In this document: positions 11,812-23,995 of the stretch, in pieces | Layout of the letters: each line of letters starts with the position of its first letter | Numbering within the stretch: the stretch's first letter is position 1 | From: Metarhizium brunneum | Taxonomy: Eukaryota; Ascomycota; Sordariomycetes; Hypocreales; Clavicipitaceae | NCBI RefSeq assembly: GCF_013426205.1 | Contig: NC_089422.1 | Coordinates: 1,054,001 to 1,118,000 of the forward strand | Reading direction: 5' to 3' | Length of the DNA stretch: 64,000 bases | Program-made: the position numbers and the translations under genes | Notes under the pieces: model-generated | What the model saw: only the letters and a program-made list of their open reading frames with translations | Databases searched by the model: none | What the model was told of the DNA's origin: nothing

Positions 11812-11868
11812 CCCCAGGATTTCTTCCCCAGGATTTCGTCCCCGGATTTCGTCCCCGGATTTGCTTCT
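11812..11868. repeat. Degenerate CCCC-(A/-)GGATTTC tandem repeat
   Basis: Four imperfect units of 13-14 bp of the form CCCCAGGATTTCTT / CCCCGGATTTCGT stand head to tail in non-coding DNA between the gene relic and the lipase. Confidence 0.65.
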
Positions 11869-12480
11869 CCAGGTTCTTCTTCCCCAGCCGTTCCTGGTTC
11901 CACCTGTCGCTCGGACACGTTCTACGCTCTCCCCAAACTAGTCGACTAGTGGGTTGCAAAACGGGATAGAAGCACACCAAAGCTGCAGTAGCGGATCACG
12001 GGGACGACAATGTATTCTCAGCTACACAGTCATGTTCCAGCGCCGGCCTTGGTCGACGTCGACCATCGCCTGCCTTTCCAAGACAACTGGCCACACAGGG
12101 TTGTACTGTTCAAGACCCTAGGCTGGCACCATCCCTTGCCTTGACTCAAGATGTAACCGCAGTGTCCAGGTACGAGAATCGCAATGGCATTTCAGACGCT
12201 ACAGAGCAGAGCTTCACAGGTTTTCGAGTGACGAGGAGCCGAGGCCATAGTCGACGACACCCAAGCAAGGAACGCTTCATACAGAGAGCGGGGAATCATC
12301 TACACATGTAGTATAGATATATTAATCTTGTGTCCTCTTTGGAATGTCTTGTTTCATGGTCTGCCCCCGTGGACCCCAAATAACGTCTTGCTCTTTCAGC
12401 CAAGCCCATTCAACAAACCTTGTATCTTAAACGAACCTTTATTGGCGTTCTGATCATCTCTCACAGCAGCCGCCGTCACC
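11869..12480. other. Intergenic, lipase upstream region
   Basis: No gene is seen. The stretch just before 12481 is pyrimidine-rich, as expected for a fungal promoter and leader. Confidence 0.5.
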
Positions 12481-13881
12481 ATGTTCCGCATCCTCCTGAT
12501 TTCGCTGTTGCGCTTCCTGGGCTTAGTCTCCGTCAGCCTCCCTCTCGTCTCAAGTCGGGCGTTGAACCAGCCACGAGCTCTTCCCCCAAGCATAGATTCC
12601 TTCTATAAGCCGCCTGCGGGCTTTGAATCCAAAGCGCCCGGCACTATTCTACGCCAACGCCTTGTTATATCGTCCTTTTTCGGACTCATCCCAGACCCAG
12701 TTGAAACATGGCAACTCCTCTATCGCACAACAGCCATTGACGGCTCGCCCATTGCCACAGTGACGACAATCTTTAAGCCTCTCTTCCCCAAGAAGGACCG
12801 CTTCGTCTCGTTCCACACGGCATACGACAGCTCGGCCTCCATTTGCAACCCCAGCTACAACTACCAACTAGGTGCCCTGCAGGTTGACCTGATTTCATCA
12901 GCCGAGTTTCTCCTATTACAAACCTATCTGCTCTCCGGCTACATCGTGGCGTCACCAGACTATGAAGGGCCCGATGCGGCCTTCAGCCCCGGCCGACTCG
13001 AGGGGATGGGTGTCCTAGACGGCATGCGAGCCGTGGTGAATTTCAAAAACACACTGCACTTCTCCACGTCCACCCCCATGATTGTCGGCGTCGGGTACTC
13101 TGGCGGCGCCATCGCAACTGGCTGGGCGGCCTCCCTCCAGCCAACGTACGCCCCGGAGCTGGCCATGAAGGGCTGGGTGCAAGGCGGCACTCCAGCCAAC
13201 CTCACGGGCATTCTGACATTCATTGACAATACCCTGTTTAGCGGCTTCCTGCCCGCCGCCATCGACGGCCTGACGAAGCCAAGCGCGTACGGCGCGCAGC
13301 TGGGCCCCCTCGTCGAGAGCATCGTCACGCCACGCGGCCGGGACATCCTCAAGTTCGCCAACACCAACTGCGCCGTCGCCAACCTCATCGCCTTCCCGGA
13401 GCAGTCGGTGCTGTCCACCAGCATCCAGAGCCTCGGCCCCGGCCTCCTGTACCACCCGGACGTCGTGGCGGTCCTGCAGCGAAACACCATGGGCGTTTAC
13501 AAAAACGAGACGCCCACGGCGCCCGTGTTCGTCTACCACGCCAGCAACGACGAGGTTGTCCCGTACGCAAACGCCTCTACCCTGGTCGACGCGTGGTGCG
13601 GCTACGGCGCCAGCGTCAAGTTCACCACGTTTGCCAACGGCGGGCACGTCACCACCGAGGTTGTCGCCATCCTCGACGCCCTGCAGTTCGTCAAGGACGC
13701 CTTTGCCGGCACGGTCCCCGGCGGCTGCTCGCGGAATACGGAGCTCAGCAGCACCCTGAACCCCATTGCCCTGGGCGTGGCGCTCGAGCCGTTGCTGATA
13801 GGGCTGATCGAGGTGCTGGCGATTGCGGGAAAGAACGATGCCAATATCCTGAAAGACATCAAGACGCTGGGCAAGCACTGA
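12481..13881 (+). CDS. Secretory lipase (LIP family)
   Basis: A 466-residue, intronless protein of the fungal secretory lipase family (Candida LIP type), which hydrolyses triacylglycerols outside the cell. The N-terminus is a signal peptide with a Leu/Val-rich core and a likely cut after residue 24-26. The catalytic Ser is Ser207 in VGYSGGA. The Asp fits HASNDEVVPY near residue 354 and the His fits NGGHVTTEV near residue 385. A C-terminal hydrophobic stretch (EPLLIGLIEVLAIAG) is present. Family length is about 430-470, so the gene is complete. ATG 12481 is the first in frame and begins the signal peptide. Confidence 0.88.
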   Translation: MFRILLISLLRFLGLVSVSLPLVSSRALNQPRALPPSIDSFYKPPAGFESKAPGTILRQRLVISSFFGLIPDPVETWQLLYRTTAIDGSPIATVTTIFKPLFPKKDRFVSFHTAYDSSASICNPSYNYQLGALQVDLISSAEFLLLQTYLLSGYIVASPDYEGPDAAFSPGRLEGMGVLDGMRAVVNFKNTLHFSTSTPMIVGVGYSGGAIATGWAASLQPTYAPELAMKGWVQGGTPANLTGILTFIDNTLFSGFLPAAIDGLTKPSAYGAQLGPLVESIVTPRGRDILKFANTNCAVANLIAFPEQSVLSTSIQSLGPGLLYHPDVVAVLQRNTMGVYKNETPTAPVFVYHASNDEVVPYANASTLVDAWCGYGASVKFTTFANGGHVTTEVVAILDALQFVKDAFAGTVPGGCSRNTELSSTLNPIALGVALEPLLIGLIEVLAIAGKNDANILKDIKTLGKH

Positions 13882-14698
13882 GCCTAGCGCTACTGAACGA
13901 ATTGCACGTACGTATCTGCTTTGTTGAATGGGCCATGTTGTGCCGTCTGGTGAGAGGGAGCGAAGGCGCACGCGGCAGATGGACAGCCCCCGCCACGGGA
14001 CAGTGTTGTGTATATAATGACCTAGTTTGATGAAAATGCTTTACAGGGCCGCAGAGCCCGCTGATTTGCGCACATTGCTCACAAACAGTGCGTTCCAAAC
14101 AAATGATGCTGTTGCGTTCTGTTCGTAGGGTGGAAATCGAAACATCGATTGATGTCTGGTGGTTGCTTCGCGCGGGGCTGCAGGGATCAATCTATTGATC
14201 GTCCCCGCGTTCACGTTCATGCACCAGACACAAGAGGCAGGTGGATCAACAGAGAGCGCTTGAGGGTGTGGGTGATGATGGCGACGGCGACGGCCGCCCG
14301 ACGCCATCGAGGAAGGACCCAAGGCTTGGGCTTGATTAGCAAGAAGATTGATGCCGGATTGGTTCAATGCTACGGGTATGGAGCCTGGACTTCAACCCTG
14401 ACCAGTTGACGCCTAGTTGACCAGAGTCCGGGCGCCAACATTGAACCGCCCAGGTACCTGGACTCGGGACGACGGCGCCCGGCAACGCCATGAGACATCG
14501 GTCAAGGCCCAGGTGCCAGTCTCGCTCTCAGACCCACTTCGTCACATCGCTGTCCATCGTCGTCACCGCCGTCCAGGACTATCCTCTCCTCCCCCAACTC
14601 CCTTCCCCTTCTCCATTCGCATCACTTGCCGCTAACCAGACTCTGCTGTCCCGAATCCCACCACACTCATTGCACCCTCCTGCTATTCATAGCGAACA
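13882..14698. other. Intergenic, no gene seen
   Basis: The terminator side of the lipase and the promoter of the aminopeptidase. The last 200 bp are strongly C/T-rich, typical of a fungal leader. No RNA gene was recognised. Confidence 0.5.
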
Positions 14699-16437
14699 AT
14701 GACGAGACGGACGCCTCTGCCCAGCCCCCAGTCTTCTGTGCTGCCGTTGCGCCAGCCTTCCGCGCCAGCTCCAGCTCCAGCTCCAGCTCCCGTCACCACC
14801 ACGATAACAACCGCATCCCCCAAATCAAAGAACTTCATCCTCGCCGACATGGACGGCCGCGCATCCCGCGAGAATCGCGCGTGCGCAAGCTGCATCTCCA
14901 AGCTGACACCCAGCGAAATCGGCCAGGTCAACTGGCATCTTGCCCAAGACCAGGCCTGCCGCCTCTGCCAAGTCGCACAATGCAAACCCGAGGCCTTCAC
15001 CAAGCCATTCTGCGACTTCCTGCAGGAAAATCCCACCGTGTTCCACACCGTCGACTACTTCAAGCGCAAGTTGAGTGACAGCGGCTTTGAAGAGGTACGC
15101 CAGACACAAACAAACTCCAGGTTGTGAAGAGGCATCGCCGAAATAGTGCTAACACATCGCAGCTCTCCGCGCGAGACTCGTGGAATGGCAAAGTCCACCC
15201 CGGAGGCAAGTACTGGGTCACCCGCAACGGCAGCACCATCATCGCCTTCACCGTCGGCGCTGCCTACAAGCCCGGCAACGGCGTGGCCATGATCGGCGGA
15301 CACATCGACGCCCTCACCGCGCGCCTCAAGCCCATCAGCAACCGGCCCAGCAGAGCAGGCTACGTGCAGCTCGGCGTGGCCCAGTACGCCGGCGGCCTCA
15401 ACCAGACCTGGTGGGATCGCGACCTCAGCATCGGCGGCCGTGTCGTGGTTCGCGACCCCGAAACCGGCAAGACGTCCACCAAGCTCGTCAAGCTTGACTG
15501 GCCGATTGCCAAGATTCCCACCCTCGCGCCTCACTTTGGCGTGGGCATGTTTGGCAACAACAACAAGGAGACGCAGGCCGTCCCCGTCATCGGCCTCCAG
15601 AGCTCGTCCCAGCATGATGCCGAGCCTCTCGGCCCCGAGGGCGCCTTTGTCAACACCCAGCCGCCCAGGCTCGTGCAGCTCATCGCCAAGCAGCTCGGCA
15701 TCACCAGCTACGCCTCCATCCTCAACTGGGAGCTCGAGCTGTACGACAGCCAGCCCGCGCAAACATTGGGCATGGACAGGGAGTTCATCACGGCCGGCCG
15801 AATCGACGACAAGCTCTGCTCCTGGGCCGCCCTGACGGGTCTCCTTGCCGCCGACACCAACACTGACGACAGCTACATCAAGCTCGTCGCGCTCTTCGAC
15901 GACGAGGAAATCGGCTCCTTGCTTCGACAGGGCGCCCGCAGCAACTTCCTTCCCATTGTCATTGAGCGCACCGTTGAGGCCCTCAACCCGTCCACCTACG
16001 GGCCCGGGCTCCTCGGCCAAACGTACGCCAAGTCGTTCCTCCTCTCCGCGGACGTTACCCACGCCGGCAACCCCAACTTTTTGGAGAATTACCTGGACGA
16101 CCACGTGCCGCAGCTGAACGTCGGCATAGCCATCTGCGGTGACTCCAACGGCAACATGACCACAGACGCCGTGTCGACCGCCATACTCCGAAGGGTTGGC
16201 GAGATTATCGGTGCCAAAACCCAGGATTTCCAGATCCGCAACGATTCGAGAAGCGGTGGGACCATCGGCCCTTCCTTGTCCAGCGCCATGGGCTGCAGGG
16301 CTGCAGACGCCGGGCTCGCCCAGTTGAGCATGCATTCTGTTCGCGCCACGACGGGAGCCCTGGACCCAGGTTTGGGCGTCAAGTTCTTCAAGGGATTCTT
16401 AGATTTGTGGGAGCAAATCGACGGGGAGTGGTCCTGA
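14699..16437 (+). CDS. M18 aspartyl/vacuolar aminopeptidase
   Basis: A zinc aminopeptidase of peptidase family M18, 556 residues, related to yeast vacuolar aminopeptidase I (Ape1) and aspartyl aminopeptidase. One intron, 15095-15162. The metal-site motif GGHIDAL has its His near residue 179, the catalytic DDEEIGS lies near 378, and the late metal-binding SMHSVR near 521. The conserved block from KPEAFTKPFCDFL onward opens the catalytic domain. Ahead of it is an extension with an (Ala-Pro) run and a Cys-rich part (CASC...CRLC...C) that I do not recall from the family. ATG 14849 is an alternative start that would remove the Ala-Pro run. A role in vacuolar or cytosolic peptide turnover is inferred from family. 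Confidence 0.9.
14766..14790. repeat. CAGCTC hexamer microsatellite
   Basis: Four tandem CAGCTC units encode the Ala-Pro dipeptide run near the N-terminus of the aminopeptidase model. Confidence 0.7.
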
Positions 16438-16683
16438 AGCGACTTCCTTTTTTTTTCACCCATTGTGTATCTAGACTGGTATCATAGATCATGGTATCAT
16501 AGATGAGGAGTTCCAAGAGTGAGTGCATTTCTTGTAATAAAGATGGCGGGATCGCGCACACCATGCCATAGAGTATAAAGCTAGACATGCTATCTAGAAT
16601 ATAAAACTTGCGAATATTACATGCGCGCTTTTTCATGCTACGGGAAAAAATGACATGACACCCACATGACGGCGCCCGCTTCG

Positions 16684-19600
16684 TCAACCTCGAGCCTCAC
16701 CTGCCTCCAGCAAGCTCGCTACCTCTGCCTCGTCATCCTCGTCATCCTCATCTTCCTCTTCGTCGCTTTGCTCAATGGCTTCATCCTCCACTACTTCACC
16801 TGGCTTGCGTCTCTTGACGAAATCCTGCTTATGCGCCTCGGCAAGGATCTTGGAAAACGACCGCGCGCTAACGGTATCCGCGCGCCGGCGCAACGCGCTC
16901 AGAGTCGACGCCACGGCCGTAGAGCTGCCCGACTGCGCCAAGTCGTGCCTGGGCTCGTCACTCATCAATACAGGAGACATCTCCTCGCTGGCGCGGTCCA
17001 TGAGCGGTTCGATGCGATACGGGAGGGGGACGTCGCGGGACGCCTTGTACTGGGAGACGTTGGCGCAGTGTTCGTTTTCGACGCGGAAAAGAGCCCACAT
17101 TCCGCGGCGGACGATCTCGACAAAGGACACGGCGAAGGCAACCAGGGTTGAGTGCTGGAGGTCGTGGGTGAAGATGGCGTAGAAGATCCACGCGAAACGG
17201 AGCACGGGGTCGGCAACCATGATGAAGTAGTACGGCCAGCGGCGTTTGAAGGCCAGGATGTCGCGCAGCGCAAAGTGCCGTGCGTCAGTTTGCAGGAGGG
17301 AAAAGTCCATGAAGAGATCCCATATAGCTTTGCTGGGTTCAGTACAGAAAGTTTTGGCGGAAAGGGGGGGAAGGGGGGTCCCAAGGTTGTTACTTACAGA
17401 CGTATATACCATTAATGGTGGAAAATGCTATGTAGAGGGCTAGGTTGGAGCGGGTGCCGTTGATACGGTACAGGGAGAGCATCACGGTAGATAGAATGGT
17501 CATTATGTACTTGCCGCCGTTGACAAGATGGGGAAACACATTGCAAGTGTCCTTGTATCTGCGGACGCATTGGAACAAGCGCCAGAGGGGCGGCAGTGCC
17601 ATGAAGAAGCCTAAGAGCCGAGAATGATTCGAGTTACATTGCGAGGGATTGTCCCATTTGTTGGCGTATAGACAGAAGAATAGTTCGATATTCTGCGCCT
17701 GTTAGCGTAATTATTTCCAGGGTAGGAGCGGGGACGCGTACGGCCATAGAGTATGTCAGTGAACAATACATGTCTCCGAGAAAGAAGTCCCGGAATTCAA
17801 CGGGGTAAAAACCAGCTAGCAAAAGCCGCCACTGCCACGAGTCAGCTCAAAATCCCGTCGCGCTGGATGCTGCATAACTTACATGAGCATAGACAAACCA
17901 TGAGCGGCTCTTGTGAGACAGCGTCGGTCCAGGGAAGAATATAATGGCGGCAGTGATGGAAATCAAAATCACAGGATAGTAAATATAGAGCCAATCAGGA
18001 CCGTATCGGCTAAAGTTCATCCACATAAAAATACCCAATAGTAGTAAAAAGAAGCTCGGGAACTCTGCAAGTCGCCGCCAATCAAGCACGCTTCGCTGGT
18101 CAAACTCGAAAATAAACCGGTAATTGATCTTGTTTTTGGTCCATATAAAACAATTGATGCAAAAGAAGGAGAACATGAAGAGCATGAGGAAGTATCCCGC
18201 ATATAGCTGCAAGAGGTAGCTGGTTTGGATTCGAAGGTCGGCATCGCTGTCGAAAAGCAGCTGTGAGCCGGATACCAAGCCCTCGACGGTGAAAATAAGG
18301 CCAGTGCCAATGAGAAATCCGTTGATAAATGAACTTCCGGATTCACTTCTTGAGCGCTTCGAAAGACTTCTGAGCTTGCCGGCTGCAAGTTTGTGGTTGC
18401 CGCGTTCAAAGTATCGGGCGTACAAGTCTTCCACTGCCTTGATGTGCCCATCAAGGGTGTCACTATTCACAAACCCGGCCGTGTTGACCTTTTCATTCAT
18501 GTAGCGCAACGTCGGCCGGGCATTAACAGCCTTGTCAAACTTCTTGTTGAGCTTGCGAAACGCAGTCCGATTGAGAAGTGCATACGACTTGAGGAGTTCC
18601 AGCCCACGGTAGAATTCTTGCAAAGCCAATTTTAACTTGCGCTTGGCCGTTCTATACGACACGTCCTCCTTTTGCCGCCGCCTACTGTAGTCTCTCGTTG
18701 CATCACCAGCTGAAGCGCTTGCTGGAAGGTATGGTGTGTTTGGCATATTCCGAAGCGCCTTGGAATTAGGTCCCAGCGGGAAGATTTTAGCCTTCAGCGG
18801 TTGAACCCATCCATTGGGGTTGTCCTTGGAATTCTCGGCGTCGGTGTATTGGCCATTGTCAGGATCATTGTCACGATTCGAGGCTATTTCGTGAATGCGT
18901 CGGTTGCGCATTTCATGAAGCTGTTCTCGTAACAGAGCGAGTCGTTGTCCAGCTTGGTCCTCCTTGAGCTTGTAAAAGGACTCGACCTTTTCCAGTTCCG
19001 AGTCTAAAAATGCATAGAACTCTCTTTCCCTCTCTCGCACCAGGTCAAATTCGTTGATCCCACCATCCATCCACGGCATATCCCGTTTCATTGGGCCATA
19101 TGCATTTGAAAGAATTCGCCGTAATTGTGATGGCGACTCTGCCAGGGCACCTCCAGTTATTGACTGTCGCCGTGCCGCGGAAGACTGTTCGACTATGTCG
19201 TTCCTAGTAGCAGTCACGGGTTCGGCTGTTGAAGCCCGTCGTTGTGTGGGAACTGTGTTGCGACCCTTTATCGCCGCGGTCGGTTTCAAGAGTCCCAAGG
19301 AGTCGGAGGCACTGATGGCGGGTGCCGGCAATGCAAAGTCACGACTGGCCTTGTCCTCGCTTTGCCTCAATGGGCTATGCTTCGGCGGCGTCGGCACAAA
19401 GCTCCCATAGTGCAGGTCGTTGCCGTCGCCTCTTAATGCCTCGTCTTCGTCCGCGTGGGCAGCAATGGAGATGGGATTTGATCCAGGAGTGGCAGATCCA
19501 TTGCTTCGATTTGGAGCCCGTGGAGGTGGGCCAGACGAAGAGGTGGGCAGGATTGCTGTTCGGCCATGGTTGCTCGACCGAAACAAGGACTGAGTACGGT

Positions 19601-19912
19601 TCGCAGATGTCTTCGGTGTTCTATTAATTGCTCGTGAGACGGCTTTAACGTACTTCTTGCCGGCCTTATAGTTGAGGTACTTGATGCGCCATTCTAGAAA
19701 CGAGAACAAGGGGAAGGGGGGGAATAGTCAGCCAATAGTCTCGTTCCTCTATACAGACAAAGTCCCAAATGTTGCCAGTATCAATTCATGACGGGGCAGA
19801 CGCAGCGTCTCCTCGAAGCAGCAAGGCACGCGCGCAAGCGATGTAAAAGAAGATTTCAATCTTGACACTCACCTGGGACGGCATCTCTCTCGAGCTCCTT
19901 GGCGAACTTCAT
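16684..19912 (-). CDS. SPX/EXS-domain protein (SYG1/XPR1 family)
   Basis: A 959-residue membrane protein of the SYG1/XPR1 family, linked to inositol-pyrophosphate sensing and phosphate export or signalling. Five exons, with introns 19694-19872, 17832-17882, 17693-17741 and 17328-17397. The N-terminus MKFAKELERDAVPEWRIKYL is a classic SPX start, and the second SPX block (FYKLKEDQA region) follows a long Ser/Pro-rich insert. Several helices then lead into the EXS domain (AGFYPVEFRDFFLGDM, LPPLWRLFQC, ending with RRGMWALFRVENEH). The C-terminus is acidic (EEEDEDDEDDE). The first intron, 179 nt, is the longest in the window. The gene is convergent with the aminopeptidase, 246 bp apart. Confidence 0.92.
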
Positions 19913-22071
19913 GGCCGGCGGTTCAGCTGCAGCGCAGCCTTCAACTGATGCAGGTGCATGTGCGAGAGCTCAAGTTGAAGAAGCAGGACCGGAGTGGCCA
20001 AATGTTGGGTAACGACGGGATGGAGGATGGCGCTATTGTACTCCTTCCCCGGTAGATATCTGAGCGAGCGACAAGTGACCACGCTGGCCAAGACGTGTGA
20101 AGTTGGTGAAGTTGCGAATGGTCGTCAAAGTTTGGCCACGAACTGGCATGTCGATGTTGAAGAGCAAATGGAACAAGTTGGAACAAGACCTCTCAGAGGC
20201 GAGATTTGCACAACGTGCCCTGACCATCTCAGACATGGACCCACCAATTTGCACCCGGAGTCTCTTTTGAAGAGGTCGAGTGGCTAATCAGATTGCACCT
20301 GACTGGCTAAAACGGCCATACGGGTGGTTGCTGGTGGATATAATAATCGGGGGCGCCGGGGTTCAATCTTTGTCTTGGATATGCGCCGCCACTGATCTGC
20401 CAAATGTGGCTCATCAAGCCGCCGCGCACATGCATCAAGCGGACTCATGTTGAACGTCTGGGGTACGGACGGGGCAGTCGTCGGGCATTGGGCACAATGA
20501 CAGTGAAGGCATCTACAAGAAGGCAGTGACGTGTTGTAGCCATCATGTCAACCGGTGCAAGTTGCCGGATTCTTCCGTCTTGTCTTCACCTTGTCCACTA
20601 GTCGTCCCCGTCGCATAATAATCCATGATGCGTTGCGATGCCCATCTTGCCTCATCATCAGCCACTCGTTGCCTGGCCCGTTTCCACCCGCTCCAACCGT
20701 CCTATCGTCTTCGGTACCAGACCCATCCAGCCGTTGGTTGTTTTTGGCCTGCCACACCACTTAGTATTGAGAGGTGCTGGGGCGAGAGATCGAGGTCGCG
20801 TGATGCACCCACCACCTTAATTAATGTTCTCTAAAGTGTAACGTTAGTTGGTACCGGCCTTTCTCACCATGTCGGACGGGCCAACTGGAACCGCGCCGCA
20901 CTCAACAACGTCCGAAACCATTGAGACCCGTTTGGTGACGTATTGTCATTCCAAACATAACCGCCGTTTTTTTTTGTTCGTTTCCCTTTCCCTAGCTATC
21001 CTAGCGCTTGCACCGGGGGAATCTGTTGATATAATAATCCACCACCATGTCAAAACCATCATCACCAACTACCCGCACTCATTTCTCATAATTGCCAACT
21101 AGTAATTTCGAAGCCTATCATTGCAGAGACCCATCAAGGCTTTACCATCAGTGCCATGTTCATCGTGTACACGTCCCACATCTTGCTCATCTTGACGCCC
21201 GATGTACGTCACGATATTGAAAGTCGACCCCCAGCCTACCAAGTGTCTACATTACGTGCAGCCCAGGCCCAGCTCAATAGAGTGAGATGGAAATTGTATG
21301 CAGTAACCAGAGAAACCACCAGCATTAAAAAGGGCTAGAAAGGTGAGACTTGTGAGACTTGTCCTGCGGGTTCGTCTCAGAGCCATGTTTCAGACATTAC
21401 CCTATATGAGAACGAAGAAAAAAAAAGACTTTTGAGTATCAATCAACGCGGCTAATTGAACCCCAAGTTTATATCGGCACATCGTCGTTGAAACTAGTCA
21501 CCGTGAACATGTACTCGGTTGGAAGGGCGCAGCTTAACCGTTGATGCCGTGATCTCTCTTCATTCATTGTCAACAATTAAAGTCGCCGACTGCACTGCCT
21601 TTATTCGGCGGCACATGACCAGTGAACTGCCTAATCTGTTGATACCTACGGCGTAACAATTGAATTCAACCCTGCCCAGAGGTTAGGGCATCTGGAAATC
21701 CAGTCAACAGACCTAGTTCATGCACCAAGTCTTGCGAGGTGGCACATCTTGTTTGCAAACGGTTCACAAACCTCTCTCAATGGTCAGGACCACATCACCC
21801 AGCATCGTGTCTACTCTCGTGATGAAGACCTCCGCCAGCAGGCGCCGCTAACATGAGCAGCCGAGTCTGACTACCTAAGAAAGTCGAAGCCTCGCCGGCA
21901 GCGGTCGAACCGTCGAAGTCATCGTTAGCCAACCAGACATCATGGGCAACTCACCGCTTCTTCGCGTCTGCGCGTTTGGACCTCTACCCAATTTGAAACT
22001 CTAAATCTCCGAGGCAGTGTGCAACATAAACTTCAGAAACAGCAGGAGAGTCTCCTCACACACAGGCCGTT
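19913..22071. other. Intergenic, no gene seen
   Basis: About 2.2 kb upstream of the SPX/EXS gene. It includes C/T-rich promoter-like stretches and small frames with no recognisable motif. A T9 run lies near 20967. Confidence 0.5.
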
Positions 22072-22483
22072 ATGGACTTCTACCCCGATGTAGTACTCCT
22101 TATGCAAGACGACGTCCAGGGTGGCGACCAGATATGCAGCTCACCACTCCACATTGCTGCCAGAAAGTGATATGCTAACGCCGTGCAGATACTCTTAGAG
22201 ACGGGAAAGGTGGGTATTGAATGCAGAAGGGACGGAGATTAACGGCACGCTGTGTTTGTGTGCCGCACGACACGGCCATGGGGACGTGGCCCAGTTGCTC
22301 CTCCGAGCACAACGCGTAGAGATCGATACCAGACGAACTTGTACACTGAGCACCACTCATGTGGGTGGGGGGACAAGGAAATACTCCGTACCCAATACGC
22401 TTCATGATGTTGGCAAAGTCCATCTGATACTCGGCTGGGCCATAAACTCGGGCTGCTACAAAATCGTCCACAAGCTCTTATGA
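22072..22483 (+). pseudogene. Ankyrin-repeat gene relic
   Basis: Reading through breaks shows ankyrin-like units. An ATG at 22072 leads to SSPLHIAARK and a TGA (22168-22170). The same frame continues YANAVQILLETGKVGIE to a TAA (22240-22242). After a one-base shift, GTLCLCAARHGHGDVAQLLL appears. Each matches the TPLHLAA...GH..VVQLLL consensus. Two stops and at least one frameshift in 400 bp make a working gene unlikely. The upstream half of any parent gene is not recognisable. Confidence 0.6.
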
Positions 22484-23040
22484 ATAGCCCAAACAAGCAC
22501 CAAGTAACTCTCACCACCGCAGAACGGGAGCCAATGCTTCGGGAAGCAGTCCGATCTAGATGCGTATTTTTTTGTGTTGTTGGCGACCAGGGCAAGGGAG
22601 GCACAAACTCAAGAGCAATACTGGACGGCAATAATATAAGCGATGCGGTTAAAAAACGAATACTGACAACTCTCTTCAGATCTTGTTTTCGTGAATGAAA
22701 GTAAAATCTTTTTTAGCCCAAAATACAAGTTCCATTAAGGCCAATGTTGCCGGGGACACGCAACCCGACATAGCATGTCGGATCAACTTCTTCGAGAGCT
22801 GGAAATTACGTCAGTTCATTATTCCAAGGATGGGTTTCAAGTACATACATACATGTCTTCATCACCCCTCACATTCATATCAACGGGAGGGGCGCTGACC
22901 ACAGTGTTGTGACTTACATGCTGCCTAATTGCTTTTTTGTATACACTTCCAGTTCACTTTTGGGGGAGAAACCTGCCATTCTGACAAAGATTGACTACGG
23001 ATTACCCTTTTACATCACAGTATGTACAGCTCTCGTTGCA

Positions 23041-23071
23041 TGACATGGCATGACATGGCATGGCATGGCAG
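23041..23071. repeat. GACATGGCAT short tandem repeat
   Basis: Overlapping TGACATGGCA units are followed by ATGGC pentamers, three to four degenerate copies in non-coding DNA. Confidence 0.55.
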
Positions 23072-23602
23072 ATCAGCGTGGCAGGGATAATGTGCATTGT
23101 CGTGCGGCATTGAGTTACACACTCCGCGTAGCACAAGGGCAAAAGGGTACACACTGGAAATTGATATTCGAGTTGGGGATTTCCCCGTGCCCGCATCCGT
23201 TTGATTGCGCCGTGGTACAGCCAGTTGAAGGGCACATCAGTGACACCGTAATGGTTACTACTGGTGGACATGGGCAAGTCGACTGTTGAACATACATGGC
23301 CTTGCTTACCCCATGCCTGCCGGCCACCATCCACCTTGATGTCGATGTCTGGCTCTCGTACAGGCCTATGTATATCCCTAAAAGAGATAAGCGACCTCAT
23401 GACAAGGATGTGCTTTGGACATTTCGGCAACCGTTGGCATTGTTCAGGTTATACTGCATCATCCCTGTAAGCTATTTGGACCGCTATTTGCATGATGGGG
23501 AGGAAAGCCCTCTCTGACTGATTGCAGAGCGCCTGAGGGCAGGTTCACGGCAAGTTATGCTGGCAGACAGATGCCTCACAATTTGTGTCTTAGAGTTGGC
23601 TT

Positions 23603-23648
23603 GGCCCGCCATGATGGCCCGCCATGATGGCCCGCCATGATGGCCCGC
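23603..23648. repeat. 13-bp tandem repeat, 3.5 copies
   Basis: Three exact head-to-tail copies of GGCCCGCCATGAT (23603-23641) are followed by a half copy. It is non-coding, and perfect identity suggests recent slippage. Confidence 0.85.
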
Positions 23649-23966
23649 AGCAATGGCCCTCAAGTCGGACGTTGAAATGTTTAATTTATGGGGGCCGAGT
23701 TGTTCGGGTAGGGCATTATGCTTTTCGGGAACTCTGGATACCGGTTTCCAAGTCGTCTTCGGCCATCATTCCCGACACCAATGTGGAAGAGTTTTGGGCC
23801 AACCGCCAACTCTTAATGGCTCCCCCCCCTTTTAGACCTGATGAGCCGGGATGTTGAGGATCAATTGGTTGTATGTACATGTACGGCGCAAATGTGAAGG
23901 AGAGTCCGTAAGCGCCAGTGGCAGGCAACACCTTGTTTGTTTCTGTATTGGGCAGCTAATCCTTGT

Positions 23967-23995
23967 CCAATATTGCCTCAATGAGGCAATATTGG
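23967..23995. repeat. Perfect 14-bp inverted repeat with 1-nt loop
   Basis: CCAATATTGCCTCA, one A, then its exact reverse complement. It could extrude as a cruciform, bind a dimeric regulator, or be a terminal-repeat scar. No flanking gene explains it. Confidence 0.85.

Noticed and set aside
13015..13971. 318-codon open frame on the minus strand
   Set aside because: Antisense to the secretory lipase; no family motif and begins beyond the lipase stop.
15055..16335. 426-codon open frame on the minus strand
   Set aside because: Antisense to the M18 aminopeptidase. Its Gly/Val/Ala-rich reading is typical of a shadow of GC-biased codons.
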